A stretch of DNA of 5,153 nt from Paracoccaceae bacterium (lineage in GTDB: Bacteria > Pseudomonadota > Alphaproteobacteria > Rhodobacterales > Rhodobacteraceae). Within the stretch, counting starts at the first letter, position 1. Every line of letters starts with the position of its first letter. A program made the position numbers and the translations under genes. Location of the stretch: NCBI GenBank assembly GCA_011525185.1, contig WTIQ01000149.1, forward strand, positions 1 to 5,153, read 5' to 3'. A model generated the notes under the pieces. It saw only the letters and a list, made by a program, of their open reading frames with translations, was not told where the DNA came from and did no database searches. Shown here one piece after another: positions 1 to 5,153 of the stretch.

Positions 1-51
1 GTCTTCTATAATATCCAAATATTGCATTATCTTGAGAATTTAACGCACCTG

Positions 52-90
52 CCCACCAGGTGGGGGGGGGAAAGGTAGGCCGGCGCGGCC
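52..90. repeat. GC-rich patch with two small hairpins and a nine-G run
   Basis: CCCACC (52-57) and GGTGGG (59-64) form an inverted repeat around a single base. A run of nine G (62-70) follows, then GGCCG (78-82) pairs with CGGCC (86-90) around GCG. The patch sits between an AT-rich stretch (1-45) and the ocd-end hairpin. No coding frame is recognised in 1-132, and no function can be assigned. Confidence 0.5.
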
Positions 91-103
91 CAATGTTGCC
101 ACG

Positions 104-130
104 GAGCAAGATCATTTTGTGATCTTGCTC
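104..130 (-). terminator. Perfect 11-bp stem-loop just after ocd, possible terminator or 3' end structure
   Basis: GAGCAAGATCA (104-114) pairs exactly with TGATCTTGCTC (120-130) around a 5-base loop. On the ocd transcript the stem starts 2 bases after the TAA stop codon (135-133). No run of T follows the stem on either strand, so it is not a textbook intrinsic terminator. It may instead block 3' exonucleases or mark a Rho-dependent end, or serve as a DNA site. Confidence 0.5.
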
Positions 131-132
131 TA

Positions 133-1230
133 TTATGCAGTGATTTTTCCTTGATAAAACGGGGAATTAGACGCTCTGTGAAGCATCCCAAAGAGGTCAC
201 GCGGATCGTCGGGATCTGCGAGTAAGTCGAGTTCCGTGTAATGCCCCGTTCGCTCTAGCTGGTCATAAAGATAGCGCAGAGCAGAAAAGTCCTCAGTGGC
301 AAAGCCGACACTGTCAAAAAGAGTGATTTGATCCACTGAAGCCCGCCCCTCAGCCTCGCCTGTAAAAACTTGCCACAGCTCGGTGACGGGATGTGCCGCG
401 TCTAATTGTTGGATTTCACCTTCAATCCGCGTTTGCGCCGTATATTCCACAAAGATGCTAGAGCGGTGTAATATATCCTTGTGTATTTCGGTTTTCCCAG
501 GGCAGTCCCCGCCAATGGCATTAATATGTACCCCACAACCGACCATGTTATCGCTCAAAATTGTCGCGTATTGCTTGTCGGCCGTACAGGTCGTGATGAT
601 CTCTGCCCCTGCAATGGCCTCCCCTGCAGACGGACAAGCAATAACTTCTAGACCCCTCATTGATAGATTATAGCGCGCCTTCTCAGTTGCTTTGTGGTCA
701 ATATCAAAGAGGCGCACCTTCTTGATGCCGAGGATCTCCGCAAAAGCAAGCGCCTGAAATTCGCATTGAGCCCCATTTCCGATCATAGCCATCGTCTTGG
801 CGCCCTTTGGCGCGAGATATTTCGCCGCAAGTGCCGATGTTGCTGCCGTGCGCAGCGCCGTTAGGAGCGTCATTTCCGAGAGCAAAATTGGGTAGCCCGT
901 CTCAACCCGCGCCAGCAGTCCAAAGGCAGTCACAGTCTGAAACCCGCGTGCCATATTGGCAGGATGGCCATTTACATATTTAAAGCCATAGGTCTCCCCG
1001 TCACTTGTGGGCATGAGTTCGATCACACCTTCAGTGGAATGGGCGGCCACTCTCTCGCGCTTGTCAAAACTGTGCCACCGCTTAAAGTCGGCTTCTATAT
1101 ACCCTGCAATGTCACGGATCACCTGTTGGAGGCCGATTGTGTTGACGATCTTCATCATATGTTCGACGCTCACAAATGGCACAAGTGCCAAGGGCGAGGG
1201 ACTAGACGTCATAAGAGGGCTCTGTGGCAT
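133..1230 (-). CDS. ocd: Ornithine cyclodeaminase
   Basis: This enzyme converts L-ornithine to L-proline and ammonia in the cytoplasm using bound NAD+, the second step of arginase-type arginine use. The 365-residue protein resembles the Agrobacterium-type ornithine cyclodeaminases of the OCD/mu-crystallin family. Visible motifs are VIELMP (69-74), GFKYVNGHP (82-90), LTALRTAATSA (123-133), the Rossmann nucleotide loop GNGAQ (151-155), an acidic strand end LFDID (174-178) and INAIGGDCPGKTE (236-248). By family knowledge E71, K84, R127 and D242 match the substrate-binding and catalytic residues of the Pseudomonas putida enzyme; that alignment is by eye. The ATG at 1230 is chosen because GGAG (1241-1238) sits 7 bases upstream and the length fits the family. 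An in-frame TTG at 1287 would overlap arginase, and ATG at 1212 is a weaker alternative. It lies 31 bases after arginase and is probably co-transcribed. Related family members (alanine dehydrogenase, ketimine reductase) are less likely given the context and GGDCPGK motif. Confidence 0.95.
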   Translation of the reverse strand: MPQSPLMTSSPSPLALVPFVSVEHMMKIVNTIGLQQVIRDIAGYIEADFKRWHSFDKRERVAAHSTEGVIELMPTSDGETYGFKYVNGHPANMARGFQTVTAFGLLARVETGYPILLSEMTLLTALRTAATSALAAKYLAPKGAKTMAMIGNGAQCEFQALAFAEILGIKKVRLFDIDHKATEKARYNLSMRGLEVIACPSAGEAIAGAEIITTCTADKQYATILSDNMVGCGVHINAIGGDCPGKTEIHKDILHRSSIFVEYTAQTRIEGEIQQLDAAHPVTELWQVFTGEAEGRASVDQITLFDSVGFATEDFSALRYLYDQLERTGHYTELDLLADPDDPRDLFGMLHRASNSPFYQGKITA

Positions 1231-1237
1231 ATTTGCG

Positions 1238-1241
1238 CTCC
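1238..1241 (-). promoter_or_regulatory. Ribosome binding site deciding the ocd start
   Basis: Read on the minus strand this is GGAG, 7 bases before ATG at 1230-1228. It lies in the 31-base gap after the arginase stop codon, which fits a separate initiation site within one operon mRNA. Confidence 0.7.
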
Positions 1242-1261
1242 GTTCTTTAGCGTGAGGGGGA

Positions 1262-2191
1262 TCAAAAGCTCTGCGTTGGATACTCAAGGACGCTTCGCCC
1301 CATCAAACTTGCGCAGAGATCAACCATAAGTCGCGCGGTGCGACCCCGTTCATCGAGATAGGGATTAAGCTCGACAAGATCGAGCGAGGTGACAAGCCCG
1401 CTCTCGTAAAGCAGCTCCATAATAAGATGAGCTTCACGAACGGTTGCACCACCTGGCACCGTTGTGCCCACGGCTGGCGCAATTTGAGGGTCAAGAAAAT
1501 CCACATCAAGGCTCAGATGAAGCGCGCCATTTTCGTTTTTCACACGCTCCAAAAAGGCACGAAGCGGGCGGACAATACCAAACTCATCAATGGCACGCAT
1601 GTCATGAACCGCAATCTCGGAGGAGGACAAATGTTCCTTTTCGGCGGGATCAACAGAGCGAATACCCATCATGCAAATATTACGCGCTTGAACGGGATGA
1701 TCGAGCGTTGGGAAAACACCCTTAAAGTCGGGAAGGCCCGTGAAATAGGCGACAGGCGTTCCGTGAAGATTGCCCGATTGCGTGGTTCGCAGCGTGTGAA
1801 TATCTGGATGAGCATCCAGCCACAGCACGAATCGCGGTCGGCCTGTTTTCTCGGCATGGCGGCTCACCCCCGGGACCGTCCCGATCGAGAGACTATGATC
1901 ACCGCCAAGAAAAATCGGAAAATCACCCGCCTGCATACTCGTATATGCCATATCTTTGAGACTGTCTGACCATGCAATCGTGTCACCAAGCCCGTGAATT
2001 GAGTCATTTGGATGATGGGCTTCGTGACATAAACGTGGCTCCAAGTTTCCATGATCTTGAACCTTCAAACCAAGCCCTTCAAGCGTGGTTTTCAACCCTG
2101 CGCTCCGATAGGAATCTGGCCCCATCAGACAGCCCGCCTGACGTGTACCGCTTTCTACGGGCACACCAAATAAACTGCATGCAAATGTCAC
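1262..2191 (-). CDS. rocF: Arginase
   Basis: This enzyme hydrolyses L-arginine to L-ornithine and urea with a binuclear Mn2+ centre in the cytoplasm. The 309-residue protein shows the full ureohydrolase signature: GGDHS (96-100, metal ligand H99), DAHPD (126-130, ligands D126, H128, D130), SGNLHG (139-144, H143 matching the human catalytic H141), SLDVDFLDP (227-235, ligands D229, D231) and VELNP (273-277). GIRSVDPAE (176-184) keeps the Asp and Glu that contact the arginine alpha-amino group. Together these point to arginase rather than agmatinase or formimidoylglutamase. The GTG at 2191 is the best start, because GGGAGG (2204-2199) lies 7 bases upstream; the longer TTG reading from 2206 would place the start inside that ribosome site. 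It is the first gene of the operon with ocd and diverges from the Lrp-type regulator. Residue 132 is His where human arginase I has Asn130. The name arcA is used for the same gene in Agrobacterium. Confidence 0.95.
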   Translation of the reverse strand: MTFACSLFGVPVESGTRQAGCLMGPDSYRSAGLKTTLEGLGLKVQDHGNLEPRLCHEAHHPNDSIHGLGDTIAWSDSLKDMAYTSMQAGDFPIFLGGDHSLSIGTVPGVSRHAEKTGRPRFVLWLDAHPDIHTLRTTQSGNLHGTPVAYFTGLPDFKGVFPTLDHPVQARNICMMGIRSVDPAEKEHLSSSEIAVHDMRAIDEFGIVRPLRAFLERVKNENGALHLSLDVDFLDPQIAPAVGTTVPGGATVREAHLIMELLYESGLVTSLDLVELNPYLDERGRTARLMVDLCASLMGRSVLEYPTQSF

Positions 2192-2198
2192 AGCGTTT

Positions 2199-2204
2199 CC
2201 TCCC
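2199..2204 (-). promoter_or_regulatory. Strong ribosome binding site deciding the arginase GTG start
   Basis: Read on the minus strand this is GGGAGG, followed by 7 bases (AAACGCT) and then GTG at 2191-2189. This near-ideal Shine-Dalgarno and spacing supports the GTG start over the in-frame TTG at 2206, which directly abuts it upstream and could not use it. Confidence 0.85.
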
Positions 2205-2221
2205 AAAAAAAACTTGGAGAG

Positions 2222-2227
2222 ATCATA
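2222..2227 (-). promoter_or_regulatory. Possible -10 element of the arginase-ocd promoter
   Basis: The minus strand reads TATGAT here, five of six matches to TATAAT. It would put the transcript start near 2215, leaving a leader of about 24 bases that contains the ribosome site. No good -35 hexamer is seen 16-18 bases upstream, so the promoter may depend on an activator, which would suit a divergent Lrp-type regulator. This is a tentative call. Confidence 0.35.
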
Positions 2228-2256
2228 AGCAAAAGAAAATTGAGCAAATAGTTGTA

Positions 2257-2270
2257 ATTTTGATCAAAAT
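2257..2270. promoter_or_regulatory. Perfect 14-bp palindrome, candidate operator
   Basis: The sequence ATTTTGATCAAAAT is exactly self-complementary and lies near the middle of the divergent arginase/regulator region. Its centre is 35 bases from the centre of the 22-bp palindrome. A weak rightward promoter reading, TTGTAA (2252-2257) with a 17-base spacer and TAAAAA (2275-2280), would place this palindrome in the spacer, a common place for a repressor. Assignment to the Lrp-type regulator is inferred from position. Confidence 0.45.
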
Positions 2271-2287
2271 GATCTAAAAAAAATCAC

Positions 2288-2309
2288 TTTGTAAAATTAA
2301 TTTGACAAA
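2288..2309. promoter_or_regulatory. 22-bp near-perfect palindrome, candidate operator of the Lrp-type regulator
   Basis: The arms TTTGT (2288-2292) and ACAAA (2305-2309) surround the self-complementary core AAATTAATTT (2294-2303). Only one base pair of the eleven (positions 2293 and 2304) breaks the symmetry. The repeat ends on the base before the regulator's ATG. Lrp/AsnC dimers bind AT-rich dyads of this general kind and often autoregulate, so this is a good candidate autoregulatory operator. It also occupies the place where a Shine-Dalgarno would be expected. Confidence 0.55.
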
Positions 2310-2744
2310 ATGACAGAACAGATTGAACTTACACATACGGATCGAAAACTTTTGCTTGCGCTTAAGAAGGATTCGCGCGCCTCGGTGACCACCCTGTCTG
2401 GTGAAATCGGTGTGGCGCGTGCCACCATTCAAGCGAGCATTAAACGGCTCGTCGAGGCGGGCGTCATCCAACGCTTCACGATCGATATAGACCCTCTCAA
2501 AGAACGCGATTTGGTACGTGCGGTTATGAGTATCGAAGTGCAAGGCGTCATGACCTCAACCGTTATCCGCGCTTTAAAGCGTATGCCAGAAATCATCAGC
2601 CTTCATAGCACAAATGGCATATGGGATTTGGTGGCCCAAATTGAAACACCCGATTTGATGAGCTTTGATCTCCTCTTGCGACGTACCCGCGAGATTGAGG
2701 GTATTTTGAATACGCAAACCAGTATCTTGCTAAACGCGGTCTAA
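2310..2744 (+). CDS. Lrp/AsnC-family transcriptional regulator
   Basis: This is a 144-residue DNA-binding regulator of the feast/famine (Lrp/AsnC) family. Residues 8-55 form the N-terminal winged helix-turn-helix: HTDRKLLLALKKDSRAS leads into a turn near GEIGVAR (31-37) and the recognition helix ARATIQASIKRL (36-47). Residues about 67-140 form the RAM ligand-binding and oligomerisation domain, with the glycine-containing loop HSTNGIWDLVAQIE (99-112). Length is typical for the family. The gene diverges from arginase-ocd, so it probably senses arginine, ornithine or a related amino acid and controls that operon and itself; this is inferred from position, not shown. The ATG at 2310 is the only reasonable start, since an in-frame TAA lies at 2298-2300 and no internal Met occurs before residue 73. 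No Shine-Dalgarno sequence precedes it; the bases just upstream form an AT-rich palindrome instead. Confidence 0.93.
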   Translation: MTEQIELTHTDRKLLLALKKDSRASVTTLSGEIGVARATIQASIKRLVEAGVIQRFTIDIDPLKERDLVRAVMSIEVQGVMTSTVIRALKRMPEIISLHSTNGIWDLVAQIETPDLMSFDLLLRRTREIEGILNTQTSILLNAV

Positions 2745-2784
2745 AGCCTGTCGTGTTCAATCAGGTGTGATTTAGACGTTCTAG

Positions 2785-2933
2785 AGACCTCTGCACAAAG
2801 CCGTTATCACCAAAATACCGCGTCATAATAGAGAACAATATCAAAAACGTCACGCTCTGTGGCCCCATCGGCCCGCGCCTGCCTGCTCCCTCAGCGCTTA
2901 TTTCTGAATGGGAGCGACGTTATGCAGAGGTCT
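2785..2933. mobile_element. 149-bp inverted-repeat unit, probable MITE or decayed insertion-sequence remnant
   Basis: AGACCTCTGCA (2785-2795) is repeated exactly in inverted form at 2923-2933. Continuing inward, the two ends still agree at 5 of the next 8 positions (16 of 19 overall), as expected for terminal inverted repeats with slight decay. About 127 bases lie between the 11-bp arms and hold no recognisable transposase. The end sequence resembles, from memory, IS5-family ends in alphaproteobacteria; this was not checked. No clear target duplication is seen; the nearest candidate is TTCTA (2779-2783) against TTCTT (2935-2939) if one more base is counted at each end. A 35-codon open frame (2868-2761, minus strand) runs through the left arm but is probably incidental. 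Confidence 0.6.
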
Positions 2934-3023
2934 TTTCTTATTTATTAAGCCGTTTTCTATGCGACAGACGAAAAACGCACTCAATGAGATCGTCGTTCTT
3001 AGCCCCAAATGCACGCACTCTAC

Positions 3024-3500
3024 CTAACCCCACCACATCCGTTTAAATAGATTGGACTTGAGCAGAAAATAATGCACGAGCGAGGCAACGACGTGCAGTA
3101 GAATGAGGATCAAAAGCACACCACGCAAGGCTTCATGGGCATTGCCAGCTCCTTCAGAGCCCTGAAACCACGCTGCACCGCCCGTGATAGGGAGCAGCAG
3201 TAGCAAAGCGTAAAAGCTCCAATGCACAACTGTAGATATCAATTTCAACACCACTGCGTCTTGTTTAGGATAAGGGGGAACCCCTTCGGTGACACGCACC
3301 CAAAGGCGCACCACAACCAAGAGAAAGACGACACCGCCAAAGACCAAATGCAATGGGATCAAGACGCTTTGAGTGAACTCTTTGCCCTCAAGACGGAGAT
3401 CAAAGGCTTGGGCAATCGGTTCATGAAAGAGGAACTGAAATGCAACGAGAACGAAAATGATCCAATGCAACCAGATTTGTAAATTTGAATATTTTGTCAT
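3024..3500 (-). CDS. Cytochrome b561 family membrane protein
   Basis: This is a 158-residue, four-helix inner-membrane di-haem cytochrome of the bacterial b561 (CybB-like) family, likely to carry electrons between the quinol pool and periplasmic or membrane partners. Its physiological partner is not known. The N-terminus MTKYSNLQIWLHW matches the family opening (KYSxLQxxxHW). The four expected haem ligands are present: H12 in helix 1, H51 in helix 2 (PLHLVFGG), and H122 (NAHEALRG) and H136 (LLHVVASLVHYF) flanking helix 4. Hydrophobic segments span about 9-27, 47-68, 87-108 and 127-146. The start at 3500 is chosen because it gives the family N-terminus and AAGGG (3511-3507) lies 6 bases upstream. 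The frame stays open a further 33 codons to 3599, but that extension matches nothing in the family. The gene lies 106 bases downstream of lepA in the same direction, so read-through is possible. A role as a dedicated superoxide:quinone oxidoreductase, as reported for E. coli CybB, is possible but untested here. Confidence 0.9.
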   Translation of the reverse strand: MTKYSNLQIWLHWIIFVLVAFQFLFHEPIAQAFDLRLEGKEFTQSVLIPLHLVFGGVVFLLVVVRLWVRVTEGVPPYPKQDAVVLKLISTVVHWSFYALLLLLPITGGAAWFQGSEGAGNAHEALRGVLLILILLHVVASLVHYFLLKSNLFKRMWWG

Positions 3501-3606
3501 CACACACCCTTTCCCTATGACATCACTCACAAAACTACGGTAGCGCACCACTTCAAGGGCGTCCAGCACCCAGTTAGCGCTCCAGATACGCCGATGCACA
3601 AACGCA

Positions 3607-5153
3607 TCAGCTGTCCATCTTAAGCGCCGAGATAAAGGCCTCTTGGGGAATATCGACTTTGCCGAACTGGCGCATTTTCTTTTTACCCGCTTTTTGTTTG
3701 TCCAAAAGCTTTCGCTTGCGGGTTGCGTCCCCCCCGTAACATTTGGCCGTCACATCTTTACGTAGCGCTGCCAATGTTTCACGGGCAATCACCTTGCCGC
3801 CAATGGCCGCTTGGATCGGGATTTTGAACATGTGGCGTGGAATGAGGTCCTTGAGCTTTTCGCACATGGCGCGTCCGCGCGTCTCGGCCCTGTCACGATG
3901 CACCATGATCGAAAGAGCATCCACGGGTTCGTCATTCACGAGAATGGACATTTTCACCAAATTATCCTGACGATATTCCGTCATCTGATAATCAAAGCTT
4001 GCGTATCCTTTGGTCACAGATTTCAGACGATCATAGAAGTCAAAGACCACTTCATTAAGCGGTAAGTCATAAACCACCATCGCCCGACTGCCCGCATAAG
4101 TCAGGTCAAGCTGAATACCGCGCCGATCCTGACAGAGCTTGAGCACATCCCCCAGATAGTCATCGGGCACCAGAATTGTGGCCTTGATCCGTGGCTCTTC
4201 AAGGTGATCGACTTTACTCAGGTCTGGCATATCGGCAGGATTATGTAATTCAATCTGTTCACCATCGCGCATATAGACATGATAAATCACCGAAGGGGCG
4301 GTCGTGATCAGCTCAATATTATACTCCCGCTCAATACGGTCGCGGATCACTTCGAGGTGCAACAGCCCGAGGAAACCGCAGCGAAAGCCAAAGCCAAGAG
4401 CCGCGGAGGTTTCCATTTCAAACGAAAACGAAGCATCGTTAAGCGCCAGTTTTTCAATGGCATCTCTGAGGTCTTCAAACTGTGCACTATCCACTGGAAA
4501 CAAGCCACAAAAGACAACAGGCTGGCTGGGTTTAAATCCAGCAAGGGCTTCTGTTGCGCCCTTTTTCTCATGCGTTATGGTATCTCCGACGCGGGTATCG
4601 CGTACTTGTTTGATCGAAGCTGTGATAAATCCAATTTCACCTGGTCCCAGCGCATCGACATTTTGCATCTCTGGGCGAAAGACCCCGATGCGGTCCACAA
4701 AATGCACCGAACCGTTCGAGAGCATCTTGACCCGCTCTCCCTTTTTCAAGACGCCATCCATGATGCGCACAAGAACAACAACGCCCAAATAACTGTCGTA
4801 CCAGCTATCCACGAGCATCGCTTTGAGAGGCGCCTGAGCATCCCCTGTCGGTGCAGGGAGCTTTGTCACAATGGCTTCAAGTGTCTCTTGAATGCCAACG
4901 CCTGTCTTGGCACTCACTTGAATAGCCTCGCTGGCGTCAATACCAATCACATCTTCGATCTGCTCGACCACACGCTCCCAATCGCTTGCAGGGACATCAA
5001 TCTTGTTCAATACGGGAACGATTTCTTGAACGGCGTCAACCTCTTGACAGACATTGGCCAAGGTCTGCGCTTCGCCCCCTTGGGTGCTATCCACCACCAA
5101 AAGCGACCCTTCAACAGAGCGCATTGCGCGGCTGACCTCATGAGCAAAGTCCA
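3607..5153 (-). CDS. lepA: Elongation factor 4 (LepA), 5'-truncated by window edge
   Basis: LepA is a ribosome-associated translational GTPase related to EF-G; proposed roles include back-translocation and help in 30S maturation. About 514 residues are visible, reading in from the right edge as DFAHEVSRAM, and against about 600 in known LepA roughly 85 N-terminal residues are missing with the P-loop and the DTPGH start of the G3 motif. Present are the G4 motif NKID (5007-4996), the G5 motif SAK (4914-4906), the beta-barrel domain (VDSWYDSYLGVVVLVRI, about 4812-4762), the EF-G-like GFRCGFLGLLHLEV segment (about 4386-4345) and the LepA-specific C-terminal domain with KCYGGDATRKRKLLDKQK and GKKKMRQFGKVDIPQEAF, ending in KMDS at a TGA (3609-3607). 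The frame is intact and the protein shows nothing unusual. The internal ATG at 5124 is not the start, since family sequence continues upstream. Cytochrome b561 follows in the same direction. Confidence 0.98.
   Translation of the reverse strand, partial: DFAHEVSRAMRSVEGSLLVVDSTQGGEAQTLANVCQEVDAVQEIVPVLNKIDVPASDWERVVEQIEDVIGIDASEAIQVSAKTGVGIQETLEAIVTKLPAPTGDAQAPLKAMLVDSWYDSYLGVVVLVRIMDGVLKKGERVKMLSNGSVHFVDRIGVFRPEMQNVDALGPGEIGFITASIKQVRDTRVGDTITHEKKGATEALAGFKPSQPVVFCGLFPVDSAQFEDLRDAIEKLALNDASFSFEMETSAALGFGFRCGFLGLLHLEVIRDRIEREYNIELITTAPSVIYHVYMRDGEQIELHNPADMPDLSKVDHLEEPRIKATILVPDDYLGDVLKLCQDRRGIQLDLTYAGSRAMVVYDLPLNEVVFDFYDRLKSVTKGYASFDYQMTEYRQDNLVKMSILVNDEPVDALSIMVHRDRAETRGRAMCEKLKDLIPRHMFKIPIQAAIGGKVIARETLAALRKDVTAKCYGGDATRKRKLLDKQKAGKKKMRQFGKVDIPQEAFISALKMDS

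Noticed and set aside
7..12. Exact TATAAT hexamer on the plus strand
   Set aside because: Its -35 region is outside the window and no rightward gene follows, so a promoter cannot be supported.
1231..1287. N-terminal extension of ocd to an in-frame TTG at 1287
   Set aside because: It would overlap arginase by 26 bases and adds residues not seen in the family; a good ribosome site serves ATG 1230.
1427..1969. 180-codon open frame on the plus strand opposite arginase
   Set aside because: It lies wholly antisense to a clear arginase gene, has no family resemblance and has no independent support.
2761..2868. 35-codon minus-strand open frame starting MGPQSVTFL across the inverted-repeat element
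   Set aside because: It crosses the boundary of the repeat unit, has no clear ribosome site and resembles no known protein; it is probably IS debris read by chance.
2941..3023. Possible terminator for cytochrome b561
   Set aside because: Only weak, interrupted pairing (GTTTTC against GAAAAAC) is visible, with no stable stem and T run.
3501..3599. 33-residue N-terminal extension of cytochrome b561
   Set aside because: The family begins at MTKYSNLQ, and the extension shows no signal peptide or domain; a ribosome site precedes ATG 3500.
4304..4792. 162-codon plus-strand open frame within lepA
   Set aside because: It is antisense to a highly conserved lepA coding region with no sign of its own function.

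Overview
The window looks like a piece of an alphaproteobacterial chromosome, most likely from Rhodobacterales or a near relative. That placement is inferred from protein resemblance (a LepA C-terminus ending in KMDS, the GGDCPGKTE form of ornithine cyclodeaminase, an arginase/OCD pair beside an Lrp-type regulator) and from mid-range base composition. No taxonomic marker was tested.

Layout from left to right. Positions 1-132 are non-coding, with three short inverted repeats, one of them a perfect 11-bp stem just after the ocd stop codon. Positions 133-2191 hold a leftward two-gene operon, arginase followed by ornithine cyclodeaminase, with a 31-base gap. Positions 2192-2309 are an AT-rich divergent control region with two palindromes. 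Positions 2310-2744 encode a rightward Lrp/AsnC-family regulator. Positions 2745-3023 are intergenic and contain a 149-bp unit bounded by inverted repeats that looks like a decayed insertion sequence or MITE. Positions 3024-3500 encode a leftward cytochrome b561. Positions 3607-5153 hold lepA (elongation factor 4), also leftward; its 5' end lies beyond the right edge of the window.

How the genes work together: arginase splits arginine into ornithine and urea, and ornithine cyclodeaminase converts ornithine directly to proline and ammonia. The operon is therefore a short arginine-to-proline catabolic route. The divergent Lrp/AsnC protein is the obvious candidate regulator, and the palindromes between the two transcription units are candidate operators. 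LepA and cytochrome b561 are unrelated to this route.

I see no previously undescribed multi-gene system. The points most worth a second look are the near-perfect 22-bp palindrome touching the regulator's start codon, the solo inverted-repeat element, and a sequence shared by the operator region and the hairpin at the far end of the operon.
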